Shown: piece after piece, positions 50,595-59,429 of the stretch
Layout of the letters: every line of letters starts with the position of its first letter
Position numbering within the stretch: the stretch's first letter is position 1
DNA from: Gemmatimonadota bacterium
GTDB lineage: Bacteria > JAAXHH01
Assembly (NCBI GenBank): GCA_009838645.1
Contig: VXRC01000042.1
Location: 85,276 to 149,275 of the forward strand
DNA length: 64,000 nt
Direction of reading: 5' to 3'
Made by a program: the position numbers and the translations under genes
Notes under the pieces: model-generated
Database searches by the model: none
Told to the model about the DNA's origin: nothing
What the model saw: the letters and a program-made list of their open reading frames with translations, nothing else

Positions 50595-53500
50595 TATATT
50601 TGCCCTCCCGTCATCAGACGCAGATGAATGGTGGAAAGCGCGGGAACGATCATCATGAGAATGGCCGTGACGAAGATAATGCCGCAACCAAGCGATGCGG
50701 CAAAAGGAATCAGGAACTGCGCTTGAATGGCGGTTTCCAGAATCAGCGGTGTGAATCCGAGAAACGTCGTCAGGGAAGTGAGCATAATCGGACGAAAACG
50801 GCCCTTTGCGCCCTCTATGATCGCAGTCTGTACCGGGTTGCCTTCCTTAAGTTTCTGATCGATGAAATCAATCATGACCAGGGAATCGTTCACGACCACG
50901 CCGCTAAGGCCGAAGATACCCAGAAAGGACACGGCGCTCAGTGCTACCCCGAGGACCCAGTGGCCCAGGATCACTCCGATGAATCCGAAAGGGATAACCG
51001 CCATGATAATGAACGGTTTGGTATAGGATCGCAAGGGGATGGCGAGCAGTGCGAAAATCATGATCAGCGCGATCGCGAACCCGCGGTACAGCGCATCCAG
51101 GGAATCGAGCTGCTGCTGTTGTTCACCTCCGAACGTGTAGGTCAGATCCGGGTACACGGCGGTCAATGCGGCGAGGATCGAACCCTCCAGGATGCTGTTG
51201 GCCTGGTCGCCGGAGATCACCGCGGCGTCCACGTCCGCGGAGACCGTGACGACGCGCTGACCATCCTTCCGCCGAACGGACGGCGGCGAAACGCCCGGTT
51301 TCAGCGTGGCCACGCTGACGACCGGGACCTCGGCCCCACCCGGTGTGCGGACCAGGTACCTTTCGATATCGGTGATGGAACTCCGCGCATCGGCGGGCAG
51401 ACGCACGTAGACGCGGACCTCTTCCCGGCCGCGCTGGACCCGGACGGCATCCGCGCCAAAAAACGCCGCGCGCGTTTGTCCGGCCAACGCCTCCAGCGTC
51501 AGATCCAGGGTACGCGCTTCCGGCCGTAGTTCAAGCTGCATTTCCGGAATGCCAGGGGTGTGATCCGACCGGATGTCGTGGACGCCCGCCACTTCACGAA
51601 GACCGTCGACCACGGCGTTCGCAATCCGGGCGAGGATCTCCGGATCCGGATGCGACAGTAAGGCCTCGACCGGGTTGCCCAGGTCAAAGACCGCGCCACT
51701 GAAGGTGAGGCCACGCACGTAGGGAAGCACCCCCACCTCTTCCCGCCATGCCTGCACGACTTCTCCGGATGAGATCTGCCTTTGCTGCGCACTCAGGAGT
51801 TTGAATTCAATGGTAGCGATGTTGGCCTGGGGATTGAGGGTAGGGGTCGGATTAAGCCCGCCTTCGCGTCTCGATCCCATACCGACGGTCACCGTTACGC
51901 CGCTCAGCAGCGGTGGCGCATCCTCGGGCCGGCCACTAGAAAGCCGTTCCATGACCCGATGACCCGCGGCCTCCAGTTCCCGTGCCACCTCGTATGTCCT
52001 CGGGGCGGTCGTCCCATCAGGCATCTCCAGGACGACCGTCGCGAAGTCCCCCTCGATGTCAGCGGCCAGCGTAGTGGGTACGATGCCCGCCGGCAACAGC
52101 GAGATACTGAGCACGAGCATGCCCACGGCGCCTCCCATCGTGATCGCGGGTTGATCCGTCGCGAACCGCAGTGCTCGGTCCAACGGGCCCTGCACGAACC
52201 GGTTCAGCAACCCGTCTACCCGGCCCTGGATTCGTGTGAAGAAACGTTCGAATGCATTTACCGGCACCCAATCCGGACCCTTCAAATGGGACAGGTGGTT
52301 GGGTAACACCAGCAGCGATTCGACCAGGGAGACCAATAGCATGGCGATGATGATGACCGGCAGTGCCCGCCATACGTCACCGATGCCGCCGGGGATGAAC
52401 AGCAGCGGGACGAAAGCGACGACCGAAGTGAGGACCGCGAAAGTCAACGGCACCTTTATCCGTCGTACACCACGGATCGCGGCTGTAACGCCGGGCGTTC
52501 CCCGACTGCGTTCGTATTGAATGTGCTCGGCTACGACGATGGCGTCGTCGACGACGATCCCTATGGCGAGTACGAAGGAAAACAGGCTGATTTCGTTGAT
52601 CGACACACCGAACGCATTCATGACGGCCAACGCGCCTATACCCGAAACGGCGAGGCCGACGGCGACCCATACCGCAAGCCGGATCTGGAGAAACAGGCTG
52701 AGCGCGATCAACACCAGCAACAGCCCCAGGATGCCATTCTTGATCAGGAGATCGGCGCGTTCCTCATAGACCTGGGATTCGTCATTCCACATGGTGACGG
52801 CCACGCCGTCCGGCAATGCCGGGATCACCTCGTTTTCCAGATGATCCCGGACAGTTGTTGCGACGTCCATCACCTGTTCGCCATCAGCCCGGAACACCTC
52901 GACGAATACCGCGGGATGGTTCTGATGCCGGACGATAAGGTCGGATTCCTGAAAACCGTCGTGGACCTCGGCGATATCTCCGAGACGAACGACGGTTCCG
53001 TCACTCCTGCTGAGCAGGACGATATCTTCGAAATCCTGCTGGTCGTAGTTCTGTCCGAGGGTCCGGATTCGTACCTGGGATTCCCGGGTATCGATACTGC
53101 CGGCAGACAGGTTCAAGGAACTGCGACGGATGGTACCGGCGACGTCGGTGAGGGTCAGTCCAAGGGCGCCCAGCCGATGAAGCGGTACCTCGACGGAGAT
53201 TTCGTATTTGCGAACGCCGCTGACGTCGACTTGGGACACGGACGGAAGTGCCGCGAGCTCGTCCTCGATCTGATACGCCAATTCCTTCAGCGAGCGTTCG
53301 GACACGTCGCCGTAGACGATGAGCCGCATCAAGCTCATGCGGTTGTCCATCTCCCGGAAACTGGGACGATCGGCGCCGGCCGGGAAAGACTGAATGCGAT
53401 TGACCGCTGACTCGATATCGTTCAACGCCTGCGCCATGTCCGTACCGGAATCCATTTGAACCCGCACGGACGCTATTCCCGGGGCCGCCACGGACTTGAC

Positions 53501-53770
53501 CGCCTTCACGTCATCCAGTCCGCTGACCTGATCCTCGATCTTGACGACGATCGACTCCTCGATCTCCTCCGGCGTGGCGCCTGGATAGGCCATCGACACT
53601 TCAATGTGATAGAAGGGCGTGGTGGGCCAAGCTTCCCGGTCGAGGCCGGTCAGCGAAACCAAGCCCGCGGCTACGATGGCCCACATCAACAGATTGGCGG
53701 CCACGCTGTTGCCCGCCATGTAGGCGATCGGACCGGACGCTTCTTTATGATTGCCGTTATCCATGCTCAT
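50594..53770 (-). CDS. RND family efflux permease (HAE1-like)
   Basis: 1058 residues with twelve expected membrane helices and two large periplasmic loops, the standard RND shape. Motifs: AYPGATPEEIEESIVVKIED near the N-terminus, IGIVVDDAIVVAEH in helix 4 (the two proton-relay aspartates), and FGLSGVVVNDSLVMIDFI in helix 10. It exports amphipathic or lipophilic substrates through a TolC-type channel using the proton gradient. It overlaps the membrane-fusion gene by ATGA and the P450 gene by TAATG, so pump and enzymes are translationally linked. Confidence 0.93.
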   Translation of the reverse strand: MSMDNGNHKEASGPIAYMAGNSVAANLLMWAIVAAGLVSLTGLDREAWPTTPFYHIEVSMAYPGATPEEIEESIVVKIEDQVSGLDDVKAVKSVAAPGIASVRVQMDSGTDMAQALNDIESAVNRIQSFPAGADRPSFREMDNRMSLMRLIVYGDVSERSLKELAYQIEDELAALPSVSQVDVSGVRKYEISVEVPLHRLGALGLTLTDVAGTIRRSSLNLSAGSIDTRESQVRIRTLGQNYDQQDFEDIVLLSRSDGTVVRLGDIAEVHDGFQESDLIVRHQNHPAVFVEVFRADGEQVMDVATTVRDHLENEVIPALPDGVAVTMWNDESQVYEERADLLIKNGILGLLLVLIALSLFLQIRLAVWVAVGLAVSGIGALAVMNAFGVSINEISLFSFVLAIGIVVDDAIVVAEHIQYERSRGTPGVTAAIRGVRRIKVPLTFAVLTSVVAFVPLLFIPGGIGDVWRALPVIIIAMLLVSLVESLLVLPNHLSHLKGPDWVPVNAFERFFTRIQGRVDGLLNRFVQGPLDRALRFATDQPAITMGGAVGMLVLSISLLPAGIVPTTLAADIEGDFATVVLEMPDGTTAPRTYEVARELEAAGHRVMERLSSGRPEDAPPLLSGVTVTVGMGSRREGGLNPTPTLNPQANIATIEFKLLSAQQRQISSGEVVQAWREEVGVLPYVRGLTFSGAVFDLGNPVEALLSHPDPEILARIANAVVDGLREVAGVHDIRSDHTPGIPEMQLELRPEARTLDLTLEALAGQTRAAFFGADAVRVQRGREEVRVYVRLPADARSSITDIERYLVRTPGGAEVPVVSVATLKPGVSPPSVRRKDGQRVVTVSADVDAAVISGDQANSILEGSILAALTAVYPDLTYTFGGEQQQQLDSLDALYRGFAIALIMIFALLAIPLRSYTKPFIIMAVIPFGFIGVILGHWVLGVALSAVSFLGIFGLSGVVVNDSLVMIDFIDQKLKEGNPVQTAIIEGAKGRFRPIMLTSLTTFLGFTPLILETAIQAQFLIPFAASLGCGIIFVTAILMMIVPALSTIHLRLMTGGQI

Positions 53771-54981
53771 GGGGTCTGGCCGGTCTCAGTCTGGACGCGC
53801 ATGCCTTCCGTCGTAAACCGGATCCCGCCGGTGACGGCGGCCTGGCCGTCTTCGAGATCACCCGTCACATACGCTCTATCGCCGTTACGCTGCAGTACCT
53901 GCACCGGAACGATATGCACTGCGCCGGCATCACGCACGATCCAGATCTCGTTGCCTGATTGCAGCGCCGCTCGCGGAACCAGATAATAATCATCCCGCTC
54001 AAGACCGTTGATTTCCACCTCGACGTATTTACCAACCAGCAGGGGGGGACTGCCGCCAGGACGAGCCGTGCCGTCCAAGGGCTGCCCCGATCGAAAGGGA
54101 TCCGGTACGCGTACGATCACGTCGATGGTGCGCGTTTGCCGGTCTAGGTATGGCTCGCTTCGGTCCACGTAACCGGTCCAGGCATAGGATCCTTCACCGA
54201 AACGGGCCACCACGCGCGCACCGATGCTCCGGTTCCCGTCGCCCGCCGAAAGCGACCACAACCCAGGTATTAATGCGGCATCGGAATCGGATAGCGGCAC
54301 GACGACTTCCACGGCATCGGCGGCGAAAACGCTTGCGACCGGCTGGCCGGCGGCAACGATCTGCCCCACATCCACGGATTCTTCCTGTACGAAGCCGTCG
54401 AAGGGTGCGGTTACGTGGGTTCTGGACAGGGCGAGATTGGCCTCGGCGAGTCGGGCTTCATCGCGATCCAGTGCGGCTCGGGCCGCCTTCAGCTGCGGAT
54501 CCCTCAACGCGAGTGGATTTGCGTTGTCGTCCGAAGACGCATTCCCTTTGCGCGCGGTGTAGAGATCGTGCTGCGCACGGGCAATCGACGCCTGTTCCTC
54601 CTCCCGCAGCAAGGCCAGTTGACTGGCCGCGAGACTGGCCTCCGCTTCCCGCACCCGGTACCGGTAGTCGACCTCCTCGATGCGGAAGAGCGTATCCCCC
54701 GCCGCGATCCGGCCGCCACTCAGGAACCCCGGGTCTACCCACGCGATTCTGCCGCCTACCTGCGTAACGACATCGATCTCCGCGCTCGGTCTGACCGTGC
54801 CGGAACCGAACACCGGAACGGGTCCGGATCCCGCGGTGACCAGGCCGGTCTGAACGAAGGGAATCTGGGGCGGTTGTTCGGTGCGCTTCGGCTCCGGGGC
54901 CAGCGAAATCAACAGGGCGGCCAATGCCAGGGAAACGCCGAGTATGCCGCCGGCAACGAGAAAACTGGTTAAACGCGACAT
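53767..54981 (-). CDS. RND membrane-fusion (periplasmic adaptor) protein
   Basis: 404 residues. An N-terminal anchor helix (about 6-28) is followed by the lipoyl/hairpin pattern: GGRIAWVDPGFLSGGRIAAGD, a long coiled coil around residues 95-190 (EASLAASQLALLREEE and AARAALDRDEARLAEANLAL), and THVTAPFDGFVQEESVDVGQ. The C-terminal beta-barrel and membrane-proximal domains follow. It links the RND permease to the TolC-type channel. It lies 6 bases from the tolC-type gene and overlaps the RND gene by 4. Confidence 0.9.
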   Translation of the reverse strand: MSRLTSFLVAGGILGVSLALAALLISLAPEPKRTEQPPQIPFVQTGLVTAGSGPVPVFGSGTVRPSAEIDVVTQVGGRIAWVDPGFLSGGRIAAGDTLFRIEEVDYRYRVREAEASLAASQLALLREEEQASIARAQHDLYTARKGNASSDDNANPLALRDPQLKAARAALDRDEARLAEANLALSRTHVTAPFDGFVQEESVDVGQIVAAGQPVASVFAADAVEVVVPLSDSDAALIPGLWSLSAGDGNRSIGARVVARFGEGSYAWTGYVDRSEPYLDRQTRTIDVIVRVPDPFRSGQPLDGTARPGGSPPLLVGKYVEVEINGLERDDYYLVPRAALQSGNEIWIVRDAGAVHIVPVQVLQRNGDRAYVTGDLEDGQAAVTGGIRFTTEGMRVQTETGQTP

Positions 54982-54987
54982 GGCTAA

Positions 54988-56517
54988 TCACTCCGTTGGA
55001 GGACGGGCAGGGAGACGCCCGTCCGGCTGGGTCTGCCGCAGCATGAGGCGCTCACTGTCGTTGGCGGTCCAGGTGCCGCCCAGTGCACGATGCAGGGCGA
55101 GACGGGCGTAACCCAGGTCACGTTCCGCCGCCGCAAGCATGGACTGCGCGGCCAATCGGGACTGTTCCGCCGCCAGGAACGATTCGTAAGCACCCACACC
55201 CGATACGTATCTCTGCTCCTGCAGTGCCGATTCGGACCGGGATTCATCGGAGATGGCGGCCAGCAGCGCATGTCTGCGGCGGCTGGCGTCGAGTCCCACC
55301 AGGGCCGATTCGACTTCGTTTACCGCGGTGACCACGGAGCGTCCGTAAGCGGCCGCGGCCACGTTCAGCCGTGCCTCCGCGATTGCTATATTGTTCCGGA
55401 TCCGGGAGCCTTGGAATACGGGACCCAGCAGGTTCGCGGTGAGGTTCCTGAACCACTGATTGGGGTCGAACCATTCGCTCGATTCGGTGCTCTGCAGGCC
55501 GATCGCGCCCTGCAGAGACAACCTCGGCAGCAGGTCGGCGCGCCGAGCGCCGACGGAAAACCGCGCCGCCTCCACCCGCTGCAATGCCGCGAGCACATCG
55601 GGCCGCTGGACCATGAGATCGGCCGGAATGCCCGCGGGGACGGGGTCGAGTGAAGGCGAAGGACCGGCGGAATCGGACAGCGTATGTGCCAGGTCGGCCC
55701 GGAAGCCGCCCATGAGTATCCAAAGGCGCCCCTCGGCGTCCGCACGCAGCGCTTCGATCTGCGGCAGTTCAGCCTGGGCTTCGCGCAGTCTGCGCCTCGC
55801 CGCATGGAGATCCCCTAATTCGATCAGTCCCCGCTCGTACCGGGACTCGGCAAGCGATTCCTGTTGTTGCAGGACGGCCACGATCTCGCCGGCCAGCCCC
55901 TGTTGCCGGCGCAGACTGGAAATCTCCAGATAGGTACGGACGGTCTCGGCCAGCACCCCCATGCGCGCACTGAGATAGTCCGCCTCGGTGGCCGCCAGTT
56001 CGGCCTCGGCGGATCGCGTATCGTTGCCGTTGCGGCCCCAGAAATCGAGTTCGTAGGCGAATTCCATGCTTAGAGTATAGGTGGTGAGTCCCAGACGGTC
56101 GGGAATCTCCACGCCCGCCGCGCTCAGGGCTTCCGGATCCAGACCGACTTCCTCCAGCTGCGCGCCGATGCCCGCGTTCGTAGGACCGTCGAATTCGTTC
56201 ACGCTCACCGAAGGCTGAAGCAGGGGAAACGCCGAAGCCCGCGCGACGCCTGCCCGGCTCCGGGCCTGCTGTACCCGGGCGACCGCTCCGGCCAGGTCGA
56301 AATTCGAAGAGAGCACCTCCTCGACTACCCGGTCGAGTACCGGATCTTCAAATGACTTCCACCACGCCAGGGGCCTGTATGCACCCGAATCCGCCACGCC
56401 GGCGGCAAACGCGCCGGGCGTCTCCGGTACCGATTCGAGCACCGGAAAGTTTCGGTTCGGCGCCAGGGAACAGGCCGAGAGGAGCAAGATGGAGGCGAGA
56501 ACGGAACAACGCACCAT
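54988..56517 (-). CDS. TolC/NodT-type outer-membrane efflux lipoprotein
   Basis: 509 residues from the ATG at 56517 (MVRCSVLASILLLSACSLAP), which gives a perfect lipoprotein signal with lipobox LSAC. The frame is open further upstream, but that stretch holds a 20-bp repeat whose period breaks frame, supporting the downstream start. Two outer-membrane-efflux repeats are seen, each with the coiled-coil pattern (VARVQQARSRAGVARASAFPLL and ALQRVEAARFSVGARRADLLPR, each with interruptions). It is the first gene of the export operon and should form the trimeric exit duct. Confidence 0.9.
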   Translation of the reverse strand: MVRCSVLASILLLSACSLAPNRNFPVLESVPETPGAFAAGVADSGAYRPLAWWKSFEDPVLDRVVEEVLSSNFDLAGAVARVQQARSRAGVARASAFPLLQPSVSVNEFDGPTNAGIGAQLEEVGLDPEALSAAGVEIPDRLGLTTYTLSMEFAYELDFWGRNGNDTRSAEAELAATEADYLSARMGVLAETVRTYLEISSLRRQQGLAGEIVAVLQQQESLAESRYERGLIELGDLHAARRRLREAQAELPQIEALRADAEGRLWILMGGFRADLAHTLSDSAGPSPSLDPVPAGIPADLMVQRPDVLAALQRVEAARFSVGARRADLLPRLSLQGAIGLQSTESSEWFDPNQWFRNLTANLLGPVFQGSRIRNNIAIAEARLNVAAAAYGRSVVTAVNEVESALVGLDASRRRHALLAAISDESRSESALQEQRYVSGVGAYESFLAAEQSRLAAQSMLAAAERDLGYARLALHRALGGTWTANDSERLMLRQTQPDGRLPARPPTE

Positions 56518-56532
56518 GTCGATTCCATGCCC

Positions 56533-56572
56533 GGGGCCGTGATCGACTGCCTGGGGCCACGATCGACTGTCC
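56533..56572. repeat. 20-bp tandem repeat upstream of the tolC-type gene
   Basis: GGGGCCGTGATCGACTGCCT (56533-56552) and GGGGCCACGATCGACTGTCC (56553-56572) are adjacent, with 16 of 20 matches. It lies in the leader of the export operon. Confidence 0.85.
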
Positions 56573-56630
56573 GGCCCCTGCGATGACAACCCGCATGCGA
56601 TATTCAAATAAGTCTGAAAGATTCTGGATG

Positions 56631-56672
56631 CCTTGTTAACTTACTATATTGAAGCGATTTAACAAGGGTAAA
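56631..56672 (-). promoter_or_regulatory. Promoter with overlapping inverted-repeat operator for the export/sterol operon
   Basis: On the minus strand TTTACC (56667-56672) and TATAGT (56643-56648), 18 bases apart, form a sigma-70-like promoter. CCTTGTTAA (56631-56639) and TTAACAAGG (56659-56667) are a perfect 9-bp inverted repeat (19-base spacer) straddling the -10. A repressor bound here would block the promoter. No regulator gene is in the window. Confidence 0.5.
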
Positions 56673-56753
56673 GGTTCCATCGCGCTATCGCCAAAGGCGC
56701 TTCGATGATGCAGGCGATACGAGGAACGGCCTGCCGTCGAATCCATGCCGTTA

Positions 56754-56782
56754 TTGACAAACACCCGAACATCCGCTAACAT
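56754..56782 (+). promoter_or_regulatory. Sigma-70-like promoter for the ECF transporter genes
   Basis: Perfect TTGACA (56754-56759), a 17-base spacer and TAACAT (56777-56782). Transcription would start about 23 bases before the GTG at 56812. No riboswitch-like structure was recognised in the leader. Confidence 0.55.
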
Positions 56783-56811
56783 CCCGCGGTTTCCAATCAC
56801 GGCCATACACG

Positions 56812-58578
56812 GTGCAATCCCTCCATGAATCAAGTCTCTTGAACCAGCCGATCCTCACGCTCAGCGACCTCGCGTTCACCTACCGGGACGCTGCGAAGCC
56901 CGCGCTCGATCAGATCGACTACCGTCATCGCCGCGGCGAGTTCACAGTGATCGTCGGCGAGACCGGCGCGGGGAAATCCACCCTGTGCCGCTGCCTGAAC
57001 GGGCTGATACCCTCCTTTACAAAGGGCAGGCTCGACGGAAGCCTGCAGGTAGCCGGCCACCGGGAATCCGAACGTCCGCAGGTCTACGAACTGGCGCGGA
57101 TCGTCGGCCTGGTCTTCCAGGACTTCGAGGCGCAGCTGTTCTCCACCAACGTGGAACTGGAGACGGCTTTCGCGCTCGAGAACTTCGCCGTGGAACGCGA
57201 TCAGATGAAAACCCGCGTCGAACGGGCGCTGAACCGGGTCGGCCTGTCGGGTTTCGAACAGCGGGACCCCGCCAGCCTGTCGGGGGGCGAGAAGCAGCGG
57301 CTGGCCATCGCCTCGGTGCTCGCGGGCAGTCCCTCGGTGGTGGTCATGGACGAACCGACGACCGACCTGGATCCCGTCGGCAAGCGAGACATCTTCAAGC
57401 TCGCCCAGATCCTGCGGAACGAGATTGAGGGCATCATCCTGGTGGAGCACGAGACCGAACACGTCCTGAGCGCGGACCGGATCCTGTTGATGCACGAGGG
57501 TCGTATCGTCCAGGAGGGGCCGCCCGGCGAGATCCTGGCCGATCCCCGGAACGTGGAACGGCATGGCGTCCGGCCGCTCCAGACCACGGTGCTGTTGTCC
57601 GAATTGGGCCTGGAGACCGATGCGCTGACCATACAGGACGCGGTGGCCCGAATCCGTTCGGCCGGATGGCGCGTCGGGGAGTCTGCCCGGGAAAGCCTGG
57701 AAGACGCGCGCCGGAGCGAACCGCCGGGTGAACCGCCGGGTGAACCGCCCTGTGAATCTCCGGGTGAGTCGCGCCAGTCTGTCGTGCACATAGAAAACCT
57801 GGTCTACAGGTACGGCGAAGCACCGCCGGCCGTGGACGGGGTCAGCCTGGACATCTCGGCCGGCGAATTTGTTGCACTGGTCGGGCAGAACGGCTGCGGA
57901 AAGACGACACTCGCCAAGCATCTCAACGGACTGCACGCCCCGACGGAGGGCGAGGTCCGGGTCCTGGACAAGTCCACCACCGACTGGACCCTGCCCGAAC
58001 TGGGACGGCGCGTCGGATACGTATTCCAGAATCCGGACCATCAGATCTTCGCCAATACCGTGCGGGACGAAGTCGCCTTCGGCGCCCTGAACTACGGGTT
58101 CTCCGAAGAAAAGGTCGTCGAGAAAGTGGACGCGGCCCTGGCCGAGACCGGCCTGTCCGGCCGGGATTTCGAGGACCCCTTCAACCTGACCCGGGGAGAA
58201 AGACAGCAGCTGGCCGTGGCGTCGGTGCTGGCCACGGACCCCGAGATCCTCGTCCTGGATGAACCGACCACCGGGCTGGACTATCACGGCCAGGTCGCCA
58301 TACTGAACCTGGTCCGGCGGCTCAACGAATCGGGCCGTACCGTGGTCATGATCACCCATTCCATGTGGGTCGTCGCCGAATACGCCGACCGCTGCGTCAT
58401 CATGTCGGGCGGGCGCGTCGTCCAGGACGGAGACGTGCGGTCGTGTTTCAGCAATCCCGAATTGCTGGAATCGCTGTACCTGGAAGCGCCCGAGGCCGTC
58501 CGTCTCGGTTATGAATTCGGACTCGTGGCACGTTCCGTCAAAGAGATTGCCGGCTGCCTGGAACGCGTGGAGGAATAG
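56812..58578 (+). CDS. Fused energy-coupling factor ATPase (EcfA-EcfA')
   Basis: 588 residues, two ABC ATPase domains in one chain. It starts at a GTG; a TTG at 56839 is an alternative, and neither has a clear ribosome site. Domain 1: Walker A GETGAGKST (49-57), signature LSGGE (156-160), Walker B VVVMDEP. Domain 2: GQNGCGKTT (about 358-366), a degenerate signature LTRGE (459-463), Walker B LVLDEP. In most systems EcfA and EcfA' are separate. The linker (303-318) is built of Pro-Gly-Glu repeats. It powers vitamin uptake with the EcfT encoded next and an S-component such as BioY. Confidence 0.88.
   Translation: MQSLHESSLLNQPILTLSDLAFTYRDAAKPALDQIDYRHRRGEFTVIVGETGAGKSTLCRCLNGLIPSFTKGRLDGSLQVAGHRESERPQVYELARIVGLVFQDFEAQLFSTNVELETAFALENFAVERDQMKTRVERALNRVGLSGFEQRDPASLSGGEKQRLAIASVLAGSPSVVVMDEPTTDLDPVGKRDIFKLAQILRNEIEGIILVEHETEHVLSADRILLMHEGRIVQEGPPGEILADPRNVERHGVRPLQTTVLLSELGLETDALTIQDAVARIRSAGWRVGESARESLEDARRSEPPGEPPGEPPCESPGESRQSVVHIENLVYRYGEAPPAVDGVSLDISAGEFVALVGQNGCGKTTLAKHLNGLHAPTEGEVRVLDKSTTDWTLPELGRRVGYVFQNPDHQIFANTVRDEVAFGALNYGFSEEKVVEKVDAALAETGLSGRDFEDPFNLTRGERQQLAVASVLATDPEILVLDEPTTGLDYHGQVAILNLVRRLNESGRTVVMITHSMWVVAEYADRCVIMSGGRVVQDGDVRSCFSNPELLESLYLEAPEAVRLGYEFGLVARSVKEIAGCLERVEE
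57718..57765. repeat. Four 12-bp repeats in the EcfA-EcfA' linker
   Basis: GAACCGCCGGGT twice, then GAACCGCCCTGT and GAATCTCCGGGT. They encode E-P-P-G-type tetrapeptides between the two ATPase domains, keeping frame. Confidence 0.9.
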
Positions 58579-58620
58579 TACCCGGCCGCACAGGCACAGG
58601 GCCTGCGGACCGGACCGCCC

Positions 58621-59376
58621 ATGGTGCTCTACATACCCTCGGATTCCCTGTTGCATCGGCTCCATCCCTCGACGAAGATCGTGGGACTGGCCCTGTTGCT
58701 GATCCTCACGGTGGCCTTCCAGTCACCCTGGTACCAGTTGGTAATCCTGTCGGGTGTCCTGTTGCTGGCCCGTTCGGCCGGCGCGTTCAGAAACCTACGC
58801 CGGATCCTGCCGCTCATGATCACCGTGCTCCTGTTCAGCGTCGTGTCATGGTCGCTGTTCAGACGCGTCGGCGATCCGTTCTGGTCCTTCGGACTGTTCA
58901 CGCTCTCGACGGAGTCCATACGGTTCGGGTTCGCCATGGGATTCAGGCTAGAGGCAATGCTCGTTTCCGGCATGGTCTTCGTTTCATGCACGAAAGTGGA
59001 AGAATTCGCCTACGGGCTCCGGGCTATCGGGCTGCCCTTCGCCGTCAGTTTCGCGCTCTCCCTTGCCTTTCGGCTCGTTCCCCTGTTTTTTACGCGTATC
59101 GGCACGGTCGTCCAGGCCCAGCAGGCACGGGGCCTCGATCTCAAGCGCGGGAACGTATTGCAGCGGGCCCGCAAGTACGTGCCGCTGCTGGTGCCCATAT
59201 TCGTGTACGCGATCAGGGATACCGACCTGCTTTCCATGGCCCTGGAATCCAAGGGTTTCGGCATGCGGGGCAGGAGAACGGAGTACCTTGCTTTCCCCTT
59301 CGTCTGGCGCGATTACGCCATACTGGGGTTGCTGCTGGTCCTGAATATCGCGGGCTGGATGATGGCGGCTCCGTGA
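58621..59376 (+). CDS. ecfT: Energy-coupling factor transmembrane protein EcfT
   Basis: 251 residues with about five membrane helices. The two ATPase-docking signatures are present: QAQQARGLDLKRG (A-R-G motif) near residue 170 and ALESKGFGMRG near 207. The N-terminal SLLHRLHPSTKIVGLALLL is the usual EcfT opening. It couples EcfA ATP hydrolysis to toppling of substrate-binding S-components. It lies 42 bases after the fused ATPase gene, with no S-component beside it, which is the group II (shared module) arrangement. Confidence 0.92.
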   Translation: MVLYIPSDSLLHRLHPSTKIVGLALLLILTVAFQSPWYQLVILSGVLLLARSAGAFRNLRRILPLMITVLLFSVVSWSLFRRVGDPFWSFGLFTLSTESIRFGFAMGFRLEAMLVSGMVFVSCTKVEEFAYGLRAIGLPFAVSFALSLAFRLVPLFFTRIGTVVQAQQARGLDLKRGNVLQRARKYVPLLVPIFVYAIRDTDLLSMALESKGFGMRGRRTEYLAFPFVWRDYAILGLLLVLNIAGWMMAAP

Positions 59377-59429
59377 GCGATCCACCGGGAGAGGCTTCCG
59401 GAATAGCGCCGATACCTCAGGAGCATCGA

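Noticed and set aside
54988-56607. Longer tolC-type start at 56607
   Set aside because: The extra 30 codons contain a 20-bp repeat (not a multiple of three) and hide the lipoprotein signal that begins at 56517.
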